Positions 1 through 7,185 of a stretch of 64,000 bases of DNA are shown here, in pieces. Source of the DNA: Planctomycetaceae bacterium. GTDB lineage: Bacteria > Planctomycetota > Planctomycetia > Planctomycetales > Planctomycetaceae. Location: the NCBI GenBank assembly GCA_028284145.1, contig JANQSH010000168.1, positions 20,429-84,428 on the forward strand. Reading direction: 5' to 3'. Numbering within the stretch: the first letter of the stretch is position 1; each line of letters begins with the position of its first letter. The translations under genes and the position numbers were made by a program. Under the pieces are notes generated by a model. That model did not search any database. It saw nothing but the letters and a program-made list of their open reading frames with translations, and was not told the DNA's origin.

Positions 1-1
1 G

Positions 2-580
2 TTTCATTCCTTTGTCACACTGCCGCTCATATTGTGGATTTTCACCAAACGCAACCCTTATGTTTACATGTATCAAATGTCGCAGGCGCTGCTGATGGCG
101 TTTTCTACGGCCAGTTCTTCCGCGACATTGCCAGTCACAATGGAGACGGCCCAGGTTCGTGCGGGGGTTTCGGAGAAGTCGACCAACTTTGTGTTGCCAT
201 TGGGGGCCACCATCAACATGGACGGTACGGCACTTTACGAAGCCGTTGCAGCCATCTTTATCGCACAGATTGCAGTTGCCGCTGGCGATTATGAATTGAC
301 GATGTTCAAACAGGTCGTCGTCGCATTGACTGCAACATTGGCGGCGATTGGTGCGGCGGGAATTCCCGAAGCCGGACTGGTGACGATGTTGATCGTGCTC
401 AATGCAGTGGGGCTGCCATTGGAGTATATGGTCCTCATTCTGCCGGTCGACTGGCTGCTGGATCGCTTTCGTACGACGGTCAACGTCTTCGGCGATTCGG
501 TCGGTGCTGCTGTTGTCGAAAAAGCATTGCCCGAGGGTGAGTCGAAAATTATCGGCGAACCGATACCAGACATTGATTGA
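2..580 (+). CDS. Dicarboxylate/amino acid:cation symporter, C-terminal part (5' truncated by window edge)
   Basis: The frame is open from base 2 and ends at TGA 578-580, giving about 192 residues with no start in the window. The segment [10 protein letters not shown] is the serine-rich re-entrant loop typical of the DAACS (GltP/DctA) family. It is followed by the [13 protein letters not shown] motif of transmembrane helix 7, and then by [13 protein letters not shown] and the [17 protein letters not shown] signature of the last helix. These regions bind substrate and sodium or protons in the family. The protein would act in the inner membrane in uptake of C4-dicarboxylates or acidic amino acids; the substrate cannot be read from this fragment. 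The downstream neighbour is a signalling gene and is probably unrelated. Confidence 0.93.
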   Translation, partial: FHSFVTLPLILWIFTKRNPYVYMYQMSQALLMAFSTASSSATLPVTMETAQVRAGVSEKSTNFVLPLGATINMDGTALYEAVAAIFIAQIAVAAGDYELTMFKQVVVALTATLAAIGAAGIPEAGLVTMLIVLNAVGLPLEYMVLILPVDWLLDRFRTTVNVFGDSVGAAVVEKALPEGESKIIGEPIPDID

Positions 581-1076
581 CGCACAGTTCCGCGTGACGA
601 ATGTGAACAGATCGAGAGCAGTTTACCTTTTGGTGTGATGTTTCTGACTCGTGTGGTGTGGGTCTTTAGTTTGTAGGCCTGACGGTTCCCATCGCGGCAA
701 AGAGGAGCGTAACACGCTCCAATCGTCACAACCTGCGCAGCCGCTTTTTGCCCCTCCTTCGGTGTGAAGCGAAGTCGCCCGAAAACCAGAGCCGCAAGGT
801 ACGGATTATGCCGCGGGAATAACCGGCAGACCTTCTACAGACCTGCTTTTTTATGCAAGTTCCAATTTGCGTCGTGGCAATGCCGATCCAGAAGATGAGA
901 CACCAGATGCAACGGATTCCTGTCCACACCTGGTGGAACTCGCCTGGCCGGAAGTAAAGGCAGCCGTGCGCAAAGTGTTTCTTGCAGCATGGAACTTCTG
1001 CAGATGAGCATCAAAACCGATTCTCGCGACAAAAGAGGGATGGTTGTCGTGTCACAGGATCAATTGGTGAGGCAGC
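581..1076. other. Intergenic region holding one family A repeat
   Basis: About 500 bases without a convincing gene. Bases 616-720 are a family A repeat. The remaining 350 bases before the phosphatase gene contain only short ORFs with noncoding-like composition; a promoter for the next gene is expected here but I cannot point to clear -35/-10 boxes. Confidence 0.6.
616..720 (-). repeat. Family A intergenic repeat, copy 1
   Basis: Plus orientation is defined here as beginning with the palindrome GAGCGTATTACGCTC and ending with GGTAAACTGCTC. This copy is reversed: it starts GAGCAGTTTACC and ends GAGCGTAACACGCTCC. The middle is diverged but keeps the TTGTAGGCCTGA hairpin remnant. It lies 35 bases after the symporter stop codon. 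Confidence 0.85.
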
Positions 1077-2618
1077 ATGTCCACAGCGACCGATACCGCC
1101 CACGAATGGATTGAAGAGATTTGCAGTCGTTTTTCGGAAACGACCGGTTGGAATCTTCAGTTTCAACTTCATGATCCTGATCTTTATTCGTCGACTCTGA
1201 CGAACGATGAAATTCTCTGGTCCAGAAACGTGGGCGAAGGAGATCATCGACTGGGACAGTTGATTCTCGAATTGCCAGAAACATCGCACGATGACCGCTC
1301 ATTTGAGATGGTCTGCTCCCTGGCTGAGTTGATCGGTCAACTTCTGGATCGGGTCATGGTTTCATCGCGACAGATTGACGATCACTCGCGCGAGTTGTCG
1401 TCCATTTTCGAGATTGGAACATCCGTTCGCAGCGAAGACAATCTGGCAGTGGCACTTACGGAATTGTTGCGAGCTTCCGTTTCGCTGACCGGTTTCCGTG
1501 CCGCCTGCTTCTTCCTGCTCGATCCTCATGTTCGTCGAATGAAACTGCGAGCAACCTGTGGTCTCGATGAAGTGATCGTACCGCTGGCCAGGCGCGATCT
1601 GATGGAAGAACCGCCCGATCTCATCGCGCTGTTGCACAATTCGATATTGATCAACGCGCGTGAAGACGAGCGGCAGACCACCTGGTTGCCACCCGGATTT
1701 TCGATGGGGTATTGTGCTTCGGTGCAATCGGATTCCGGCCCGTTCGGAACACTTTGGGTGTACGATCGACGCAGCCGGGCCGTAACCGCACGAGAAACGC
1801 ATGTTGTTCTTTCCGTTGCAGCTCAGATCGCTGCTGTCCTTGAGCGGGCCGTGCTGTTAAAGGAAAGCGCCGAACAGCATCGACTGAATCGCGAGTTGGA
1901 GGTCGCCTCGGAGTCACAGGCGTTTGAACATTTTTGTACGGTGCCACCTGAATCGGGATTCGAAACAGCAGCATTCTGCAGTAGCCACTCTTCGGTGGGA
2001 GGCGACCTGTGTGAATTGATCCGCATCGATGAACATCATACGGCTGTGGCGATTGGTGATGCGACCGGTGACAGCGTGCCAGCCGCGCTGATCATGGCTT
2101 CGGTTCGTGGGGCGTTGCGTTCGCAAATCGATCATCACGCGATCGATGCCTTCGACACCGCCGAAGTGATTCGCATGGTGAACCGTACTGTCTATGGAGT
2201 CACGCCTTCACATCAATTTATGAGTATTCTGTATGGTGTAATCGATCATCGCGACAAAACATTCACATACACAAACGCCGGCCACCCGATGCCCATTCAT
2301 CTGCACAAAGAGCAGACAATGCAACTCAAATCGCACGGTATGTTAGTGGGTGTCATTCCCGATGCGACCTATTCCTCATCAACGATCTCGTTGACACCGG
2401 GCGATCTGCTGGTGATGTATTCCGACGGAATCAGTGAGGCAATGAGCAAACACCGCAAGATGTTTCGGTCCGACGGCATTCTCGAAATCGTGATCCGGGA
2501 AAACGCGCGTTCCGCCCAGGATGTCATGCAGGCAATCTGGCAACGTGTGGAAGTGCACACAGCGGGTTCAGATTATCCAGATGATCGAACGCTGTTAGTG
2601 ATCAAATCACTGCCATAG
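1077..2618 (+). CDS. GAF-domain SpoIIE/PP2C-type serine phosphatase
   Basis: A 513-residue protein without a signal peptide or membrane segment. Residues about 90-265 look like a GAF sensor domain. Residues about 290-510 form a PPM/SpoIIE (RsbU-like) phosphatase domain with GGDLCEL, GDATGDSVPAAL, TNAGHP, MYSDGISEAM and a final DDRTLLVI. The conserved acidic metal ligands (GGD, GD, SDG, DD) are present; the usual GHG of the second motif is GDS here. Such enzymes dephosphorylate Ser/Thr on anti-sigma antagonists or other regulators. The nearby Ser/Thr kinase, FHA-cyclase and response regulator make a local phospho-signalling role plausible (inference). The stop TAG at 2616-2618 is also the first base triplet of a family A fragment. 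Confidence 0.9.
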   Translation: MSTATDTAHEWIEEICSRFSETTGWNLQFQLHDPDLYSSTLTNDEILWSRNVGEGDHRLGQLILELPETSHDDRSFEMVCSLAELIGQLLDRVMVSSRQIDDHSRELSSIFEIGTSVRSEDNLAVALTELLRASVSLTGFRAACFFLLDPHVRRMKLRATCGLDEVIVPLARRDLMEEPPDLIALLHNSILINAREDERQTTWLPPGFSMGYCASVQSDSGPFGTLWVYDRRSRAVTARETHVVLSVAAQIAAVLERAVLLKESAEQHRLNRELEVASESQAFEHFCTVPPESGFETAAFCSSHSSVGGDLCELIRIDEHHTAVAIGDATGDSVPAALIMASVRGALRSQIDHHAIDAFDTAEVIRMVNRTVYGVTPSHQFMSILYGVIDHRDKTFTYTNAGHPMPIHLHKEQTMQLKSHGMLVGVIPDATYSSSTISLTPGDLLVMYSDGISEAMSKHRKMFRSDGILEIVIRENARSAQDVMQAIWQRVEVHTAGSDYPDDRTLLVIKSLP

Positions 2619-2642
2619 AGCGTATTACGCTCTTCTGTGCTA
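2616..2642. repeat. Family A left-end fragment filling the gap between two convergent genes
   Basis: The sequence reads TAG, then AGCGTATTACGCTCTTCTGTG, then CTA. The first three bases are the stop of the phosphatase gene and the last three are the stop of the nuclease gene on the other strand. The whole spacer between the two genes is therefore the left 22-24 bases of family A. The perfect hairpin GAGCGTA/TACGCTC may serve as a bidirectional 3' end (inference). Confidence 0.75.
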
Positions 2643-3173
2643 TTTCCAGATGCCCTTGTTTGCGGTGCGGGCTTCTTTTTCCACTTCGCGAAATCGCCGC
2701 TTCATCGTACTGCTGAATGCGTAATCAGTCCTCGCCTTCGTGAAGCCTTCCCGAATCAACTCCTCGTTGATCAGTCGATTGTCCGTCCAGACATAAGCCA
2801 GAATTCGTCCGTAGTCATCTTCCCGCTCTTTATCGAATGTCAGTTGAATCTCCCGGCCTTCAATCTGATTCCTTAACCAGATAGTGGCCTCTTCCGCGAG
2901 GGGTTCGGCAGGTCGCCCGTCACGTGCCAATTCGGGCGTATTGATCCCCAATAACCGAACACGCTGTCCGCTTTTCAATCGGAACGTATCGCCGTCAACG
3001 ACGCGTTGCACGAAATGGGTCTCGCGTTCGTCGAATGCAATTTTGTCCGCCGGGGCATTTTCTTCAGGTGATTGAAGTGTGCGCACAACAAACGCGACCA
3101 CAACAATCAACAGAATCAGCCCGCTTCGCAAGTATTTGTAGCGGAGGTTGCGACCAAACCCGGGGGCATTCAC
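2640..3173 (-). CDS. Membrane-anchored thermonuclease (staphylococcal nuclease-like)
   Basis: A 177-residue protein starting with GTG at 3173. Residues about 15-34 (SGLILLIVVVAFVV) form one membrane anchor or uncleaved signal. The rest is a complete SNase domain: VVDGDTFRL with the calcium-binding Asp, RVRLLGINTPE with catalytic Arg and Glu, and DDYGRILAYVW with the second catalytic Arg. The family hydrolyses DNA and RNA using calcium; with this topology the domain would be outside the cytoplasmic membrane. It converges on the phosphatase gene with only a repeat fragment in between. The family assignment is firm; the role (nucleic acid scavenging or turnover) is inference. Confidence 0.9.
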   Translation of the reverse strand: MNAPGFGRNLRYKYLRSGLILLIVVVAFVVRTLQSPEENAPADKIAFDERETHFVQRVVDGDTFRLKSGQRVRLLGINTPELARDGRPAEPLAEEATIWLRNQIEGREIQLTFDKEREDDYGRILAYVWTDNRLINEELIREGFTKARTDYAFSSTMKRRFREVEKEARTANKGIWK

Positions 3174-3228
3174 GTTGCAATCTGCTCAATCAGAGGTGGC
3201 CGAGGGAAAACATACTTCGAGACAACGA

Positions 3229-3528
3229 TCAATTCTCACTGAAATTCAACCAACGTAACGCCTCGCGTCCCAACGGGTCTTTGAGAAATTTCTGCCGGCA
3301 TTGAGAACAAAGGTCGAATCGCAATCGCTTCGATTCCACATCGTCCAAATCGAAATCTCCTGTCGTTTCCATCTTCTGAATCGACTCTGAGATTTCCTGC
3401 AAATGATCGGCTTCGAGATCCTCTTCGCTGAAGTCTTCCGCATCGAATGCCGGGTAGACTTCCATTCTGACCACATATCTTTGATCGCGCAAATGCTGAC
3501 CGCAGATATCGCACGAGAAGTGCAACAT
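3229..3528 (-). CDS. Small protein with two CxxC pairs, function unknown
   Basis: I chose ATG 3528 because it begins the ordered part (MLHFSCDICGQHLRD); upstream residues of the longer open frame look noncoding. AAGGAT lies about 12 bases upstream. The 99-residue product has CDIC near the N terminus and CSQC near the C terminus, separated by an acidic stretch (EDFSEEDLEAD). The arrangement suggests a zinc-binding fold closed by the two ends. I do not recognise the family. It lies 55 bases upstream of the nuclease start on the same strand and may be cotranscribed with it. Confidence 0.7.
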   Translation of the reverse strand: MLHFSCDICGQHLRDQRYVVRMEVYPAFDAEDFSEEDLEADHLQEISESIQKMETTGDFDLDDVESKRLRFDLCSQCRQKFLKDPLGREALRWLNFSEN

Positions 3529-3918
3529 GATTCCAATATCCTTACGTGTCGGATGAGGACATCGAGAAAAGAAAGAGCGTCGGGAAAAGCGATGCCGACT
3601 CATTTCCTGTTCGCTGCAATCGATTGTAAGCACAAATCGCGGATTGGGGAAACCCTCATTTTCCGGTTTTTTGCCGACTGATCGATAGATCTGAATCGAT
3701 AAAAAATCAGATGCAAAACAAGATGAGGACTTGACGCCGCAGGAAAATGCGTGCTGTGACAAACGGCAGACTTTTGAATTGCGCACCGGAGGTTCAACTC
3801 TGAGATCATCGAGATCGACTATCGCAGTTTACCTTTTCGTGTAACACTCCTCGCTCGTGGGAATCTGCGTTTGCAGGCCGAACGACGATTTTCGCGCCAC
3901 AGAAGAGCGTGATACGCT
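3529..3918. other. Intergenic region with family A copy 2
   Basis: About 390 bases. The part from 3529 to 3820 probably contains the promoter of the CxxC gene; I see no coding-like frame. Bases 3825-3921 are a family A repeat. Confidence 0.55.
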
Positions 3919-3921
3919 CTA
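3825..3921 (-). repeat. Family A intergenic repeat, copy 2
   Basis: Reversed copy: CGCAGTTTACC at one end, then TTTGCAGGCCGAACG, CGCGCCACAGAAGAGCG and GATACGCTCTA at the other. On the minus strand its first bases TAGAGCG include the stop codon of the response regulator (3919-3921). Confidence 0.88.
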
Positions 3922-4467
3922 TTCCCAGTCGTCGATCATTTCATCGAGTGTGGCCTGCATGTCGTCGGTGTTCCACTCAACCGACGCTTCGACTGGAACC
4001 TTTTCCGATTCCAACTTCGCGACCAGTTCTGATTTGGGCGAAGGCATGCTTCGCCGAGTGGGACGTCCTTGAACGTGATTTGGGTCTGTCAGCTTTGCGA
4101 GTTTGGAACGGAACTCCTCCTTCGAGAAACTGGTTTTGATCAGGTAGTCATCTGCTCCTTCGCGGATGGCTGCCAAGACCGTTTCCTTGCTGGCATCAGC
4201 CGTCAGCACAACCAGTTTGACGTGGCGCAGCGCGGCATGACTGCGAAATGCCTTGAGAGTTTTCAGCCCGTTCCAAACCGGCATCTGAACATCGATAATC
4301 GCAACTGTCGGCGGAAATTCGAGCGCTTTATAAAACCCTTCTGAGCCATCGCTGGCGACAGAGACGATGTAGTCCTGCCGTATCATTGAAACGATCAGAC
4401 TGCGGAACAGCGGATCATCTTCAATCACCATTACGCGTTGACGCTTCATCTTCGGGCCCCTCATCAA
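3919..4467 (-). CDS. Single-domain response regulator with C-terminal tail
   Basis: A 182-residue protein. Residues about 10-125 are a receiver domain: [11 protein letters not shown] with the acidic pair, [11 protein letters not shown] with the phospho-acceptor Asp, [10 protein letters not shown] with the Thr switch, and [10 protein letters not shown] with the conserved Lys. The remaining 55 residues are charged and low-complexity, with no DNA-binding or enzymatic output domain. It could signal by protein-protein contact, like CheY or a phosphorelay intermediate. A small ORF ends 24 bases upstream on the same strand, so the three ORFs from 4892 to 3919 may be one transcript. The stop codon is the TAG that opens family A copy 2. 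Confidence 0.9.
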   Translation of the reverse strand: MMRGPKMKRQRVMVIEDDPLFRSLIVSMIRQDYIVSVASDGSEGFYKALEFPPTVAIIDVQMPVWNGLKTLKAFRSHAALRHVKLVVLTADASKETVLAAIREGADDYLIKTSFSKEEFRSKLAKLTDPNHVQGRPTRRSMPSPKSELVAKLESEKVPVEASVEWNTDDMQATLDEMIDDWE

Positions 4468-4491
4468 TGCCGTGCGGCATTCGGTCTGATT

Positions 4492-4710
4492 TCACACCTG
4501 TTCCGTTGCGACATTGACATTCGTATCCGACAGAACCACTGCATCGAACATTTCAAATATCGAATGCAAGGTATTGAGGATCTCCTCGCCACGTTCACTG
4601 ATCAGCAGATTGTCGACGTCGGCTGCGTTAACCTGTACGGCCAATTCGTCACTCTCCTGGGAGAGCGACGAGATTTCGGCTGTTCGCAAATCGGATTGAA
4701 GGAGAGTCAT
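4492..4710 (-). CDS. Small ORF coupled to the response regulator, function unknown
   Basis: A 72-residue frame with codon-like third-position GC (about two thirds G or C by hand count) and a helical, acidic composition (ISERGEEILNTLHSIFEMF). Its ATG overlaps the stop of the preceding ORF as ATGA, which is typical of translational coupling, and its stop is 24 bases from the response-regulator start. The same frame stays open for about 30 codons upstream of the ATG. So this could also be the C-terminal part of a larger gene broken by a frameshift. I do not recognise a family. Confidence 0.45.
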   Translation of the reverse strand: MTLLQSDLRTAEISSLSQESDELAVQVNAADVDNLLISERGEEILNTLHSIFEMFDAVVLSDTNVNVATEQV

Positions 4711-4892
4711 TGGCTTGCGTTCAATATCTCTTGCTCGTTGTCGGTCATGCTCAGCGCGTTGCTCATCAGTTTTTCGCGGCGAAAGCCATCGTATCGCCTG
4801 CCATCAGTGGCTCCCAAAAACCACAACGGAAACGGCTCAGGCAACAAAACCACTTCCAAGCGAGTCGTCACGAAAGATGGTCCTGGTGGCAT
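4707..4892 (-). CDS. Small ORF upstream in the response-regulator cluster, possibly PAS-like fragment
   Basis: A 61-residue frame from ATG 4892 to TGA 4707-4709. The stretch PFPLWFLGATDGRRYDGF loosely resembles the start of a PAS domain (an aromatic Leu-Trp segment followed by D/G-G-R). That would fit a sensor partner for the downstream response regulator, but the frame is far too short for a kinase. No clear ribosome-binding site is visible. With the next ORF it is either a pair of small coupled genes or the remains of a frameshifted sensor gene. Confidence 0.35.
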   Translation of the reverse strand: MPPGPSFVTTRLEVVLLPEPFPLWFLGATDGRRYDGFRREKLMSNALSMTDNEQEILNASQ

Positions 4893-5304
4893 TGATATTA
4901 CATATATAGGTCACGCCAGTTCATGGTGTCGGCCGTGTGTGAGGTTTCGTCGCTCAGTTTTTCGTGATGGATTCTTCAAAGGGCAGAAACCGCATAATCG
5001 GACCGGAAGCCTGAGCCTGACAGCGGACTCATTGGCCGGGCACTTCGCCAGGCCAACGCACTCGCAAGGGCAGCAAGCTATCGAGTTGTCACATTTCTCG
5101 CTTTTCTGGAGTCAGCTTTCGCTGTTCCAGTGGCGTTGTTCGCAGCCACAGGAAAGTACCGACTGTTTCAGAGCGTATTACGCTCTTCTGTGGCGCGATG
5201 ACTCTAGCCACGTCGATACCTCGACACGGTTCCCGCCGTGCGTAGCACGTCGGCTGGCAGAGACTCCCACGAGCGAGAACCGTCACACAAAATGGTAAAC
5301 TGTT
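4893..5304. other. Intergenic region with family A copy 3
   Basis: About 410 bases. 4893-5170 has no supported gene; an open plus-strand frame across it runs into the repeat and overlaps coding-like sequence on the other strand. An AT-rich patch at 4898-4916 (ATATTACATATATAGG) is a possible promoter for the small ORFs. 5171-5307 is family A. Confidence 0.5.
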
Positions 5305-5307
5305 CTA
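5171..5307 (+). repeat. Family A intergenic repeat, copy 3 (long form)
   Basis: Begins GAGCGTATTACGCTCTTCTG and ends CACACAAAATGGTAAACTG. It is about 37 bases longer than most copies. The extra part is a GC-rich palindromic stretch (GATACCTCGACACGG, CCGTGCGTAGCACG) in the central hairpin position. Its right end, read on the minus strand, starts TAGAACAGTTTACC, whose TAG is the stop of the cyclase gene (5305-5307). Confidence 0.85.
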
Positions 5308-7185
5308 TTTGTTCGGAATACGCACGATGCCGTCCCAGTCGGGCGGTGCAATGCGATTGTGCTGCGCAATCAACATAGATGGAAAATCCTGAGCACGATC
5401 TTCCGCTGGCATATCATGCAGACATTCGTAAGCCTGCTCCCACTCGCCGGCGATGAAATGGTCAATTCCCTGTTCGTAACGTTGTAGAGTGGCGTCAGAA
5501 AACGCGGGCGTTTGATCTTCGGCCGGCAGCAGTTCGCTGACGACCACCGGTTTCTCCATTCCATAAGGGAGGATTTTCGCCAACTTTCGCATCCGACCGA
5601 CGGAGGGATCGAGTTGATCGCCCAACGTCGATGCGGTGGCTTCATCGATGACAATTGGAACACGCAGTTGTTTGGTCAAACCTTCGAGTCGGCTGGCAAG
5701 ATTCACCACCGGTCCGAATACGGTCACCTTCACATGCTCGGTGGTGCCGATTTTTCCTGCAACGGCGCGGCCCCGTGCAATGCCGATACCCATCTGAAAT
5801 TTCGCCAGCGGGTGATCTTCACGGTCGCGGGTTACATCGAATGCAGCCCGAATTCCCAGCGCGGCCCTGGCTGCGTTGAGCGTTGCATCGTCGGAATCAA
5901 AAGGCCAACCCCAGAACCCGATCACCGCATCGCCCTGAAAGTCGCACGTCACGCCACCATGCTCCAGAATCTGATCTGTCATGGTCTCCAGAGCAATGCT
6001 GACACGTTCAAGTAAACCGGTCAGATTCTCGGCCGATTCTTCGACGCTTTTGCTGAATCCGCGGAGATCGCAGAACAAGACCGTTACATCGCACTCGCGT
6101 GGTTTCAATACGTCGGCATTCGGGTTATCGCTCAGAATGGCAGCAACCGGTGGAGCGAAAAACTGGCTGAGGCCGGCGTATCGTCGTTCCAATCGATTGA
6201 GCCGTCGCACTGAACTGATAATCTCTCCGACGAGTTCGGTGAATTTGATATCCCCCTGCAGGTCGCTGCTGCCGGTAATTTGACTCTCTGTGGGGACAAT
6301 CGGCTCATCCAATCGACCGGCAACATAAATGCCCCACGCCGATTCTGTTGGTTTGGGGATGGGCGTGCAGAAGGCCCAGTCGAATTCCGCGATGGCGGTG
6401 TAATCCTGGATGGTGGTCTGGTCCGGCTCCCAGATGTGCAGAATGGTTTTTCGTCGTTTTTCGAGCGAATCAACGACCAGTCTTCCACTGGGGCGAAACT
6501 CCCCGGCAGTTTCACGCCTCCGTCCCCAATGCAGAACGACCGGGGTTCCGGCGGAATCCAGCATGACAATCGCGACCGCTTCGGCAAACTTGACACCCGT
6601 TAATATCAGGTCGGCCAATTGATGATAGAATTCACTGTCGGTGTGCGCGCCAAGAATGACCTCGGGCAACCGCGAGAGAACATCGAGACGCGTATCGGCA
6701 TCACGAAATCGGATTTTTCGCAACGTGCGTTCGTCGAAGGTCACTTCCTCAACCGGCGCACCGGCGTCATCAGCAAATCCGATATCGACCTGGGGGTTGT
6801 CCTGGGCCTCGATGCGTTGTAATTTGAGCCAGAATGTCGTCGATCCAATCACGAAGCATTCGCCCGGCCGCAGGCGACCTTTCTGAATCTCTCGCCCTCT
6901 CATGAAAAGAGGGTTTGAGGCATCCCCGGTGCATTCGATTTCCATGTCCTGATCGCCGGTCTTCAGACGAACATGTTTTCTGGAAATATGTGGATCCCAG
7001 CCGATGGCAATGTCTGCCGAATCCGATCGACCAATGACGTATGTCGATTGAGTCTGCAGATCCCACTGGTGGTGATGCTCAGCCTGCTTCCCTTCGGCAG
7101 TCAACTCGAACAAAGTGACTCTCTCTCTGTCAGTATTCCGGCAGTGTGAATTTTCAGATGGCTGATCGGCGGTACGGGCCACCAC
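5305..7185 (-). CDS. FHA-GAF-class III nucleotide cyclase
   Basis: A 626-residue protein with three domains. FHA, residues about 45-120: YVIGRSDSADIAIG, ISRKHVRL. GAF-like, residues about 165-325. Class III cyclase, residues about 365-565: VLFCDLRGFS and CDFQGDAVIGFWG, each with a metal-binding Asp, then FGPVVNLASRLEG with the transition-state Asn and Arg. The position that holds the adenine-selecting Lys in adenylyl cyclases appears to be Asp (the D of CDFQGD), so substrate choice is uncertain. The GTG start overlaps the end of the kinase gene by 32 bases, and no later start keeps the FHA domain. FHA domains bind phosphothreonine, so control by the adjacent kinase is a natural inference. Confidence 0.9.
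   Translation of the reverse strand: MVARTADQPSENSHCRNTDRERVTLFELTAEGKQAEHHHQWDLQTQSTYVIGRSDSADIAIGWDPHISRKHVRLKTGDQDMEIECTGDASNPLFMRGREIQKGRLRPGECFVIGSTTFWLKLQRIEAQDNPQVDIGFADDAGAPVEEVTFDERTLRKIRFRDADTRLDVLSRLPEVILGAHTDSEFYHQLADLILTGVKFAEAVAIVMLDSAGTPVVLHWGRRRETAGEFRPSGRLVVDSLEKRRKTILHIWEPDQTTIQDYTAIAEFDWAFCTPIPKPTESAWGIYVAGRLDEPIVPTESQITGSSDLQGDIKFTELVGEIISSVRRLNRLERRYAGLSQFFAPPVAAILSDNPNADVLKPRECDVTVLFCDLRGFSKSVEESAENLTGLLERVSIALETMTDQILEHGGVTCDFQGDAVIGFWGWPFDSDDATLNAARAALGIRAAFDVTRDREDHPLAKFQMGIGIARGRAVAGKIGTTEHVKVTVFGPVVNLASRLEGLTKQLRVPIVIDEATASTLGDQLDPSVGRMRKLAKILPYGMEKPVVVSELLPAEDQTPAFSDATLQRYEQGIDHFIAGEWEQAYECLHDMPAEDRAQDFPSMLIAQHNRIAPPDWDGIVRIPNK

Noticed and set aside
4438..5298. 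Long plus-strand open frame of 286 codons
   Set aside because: Its 3' half runs through a family A repeat and its 5' half overlaps coding-like sequence on the opposite strand. The translation has no domain and a noncoding-like composition.
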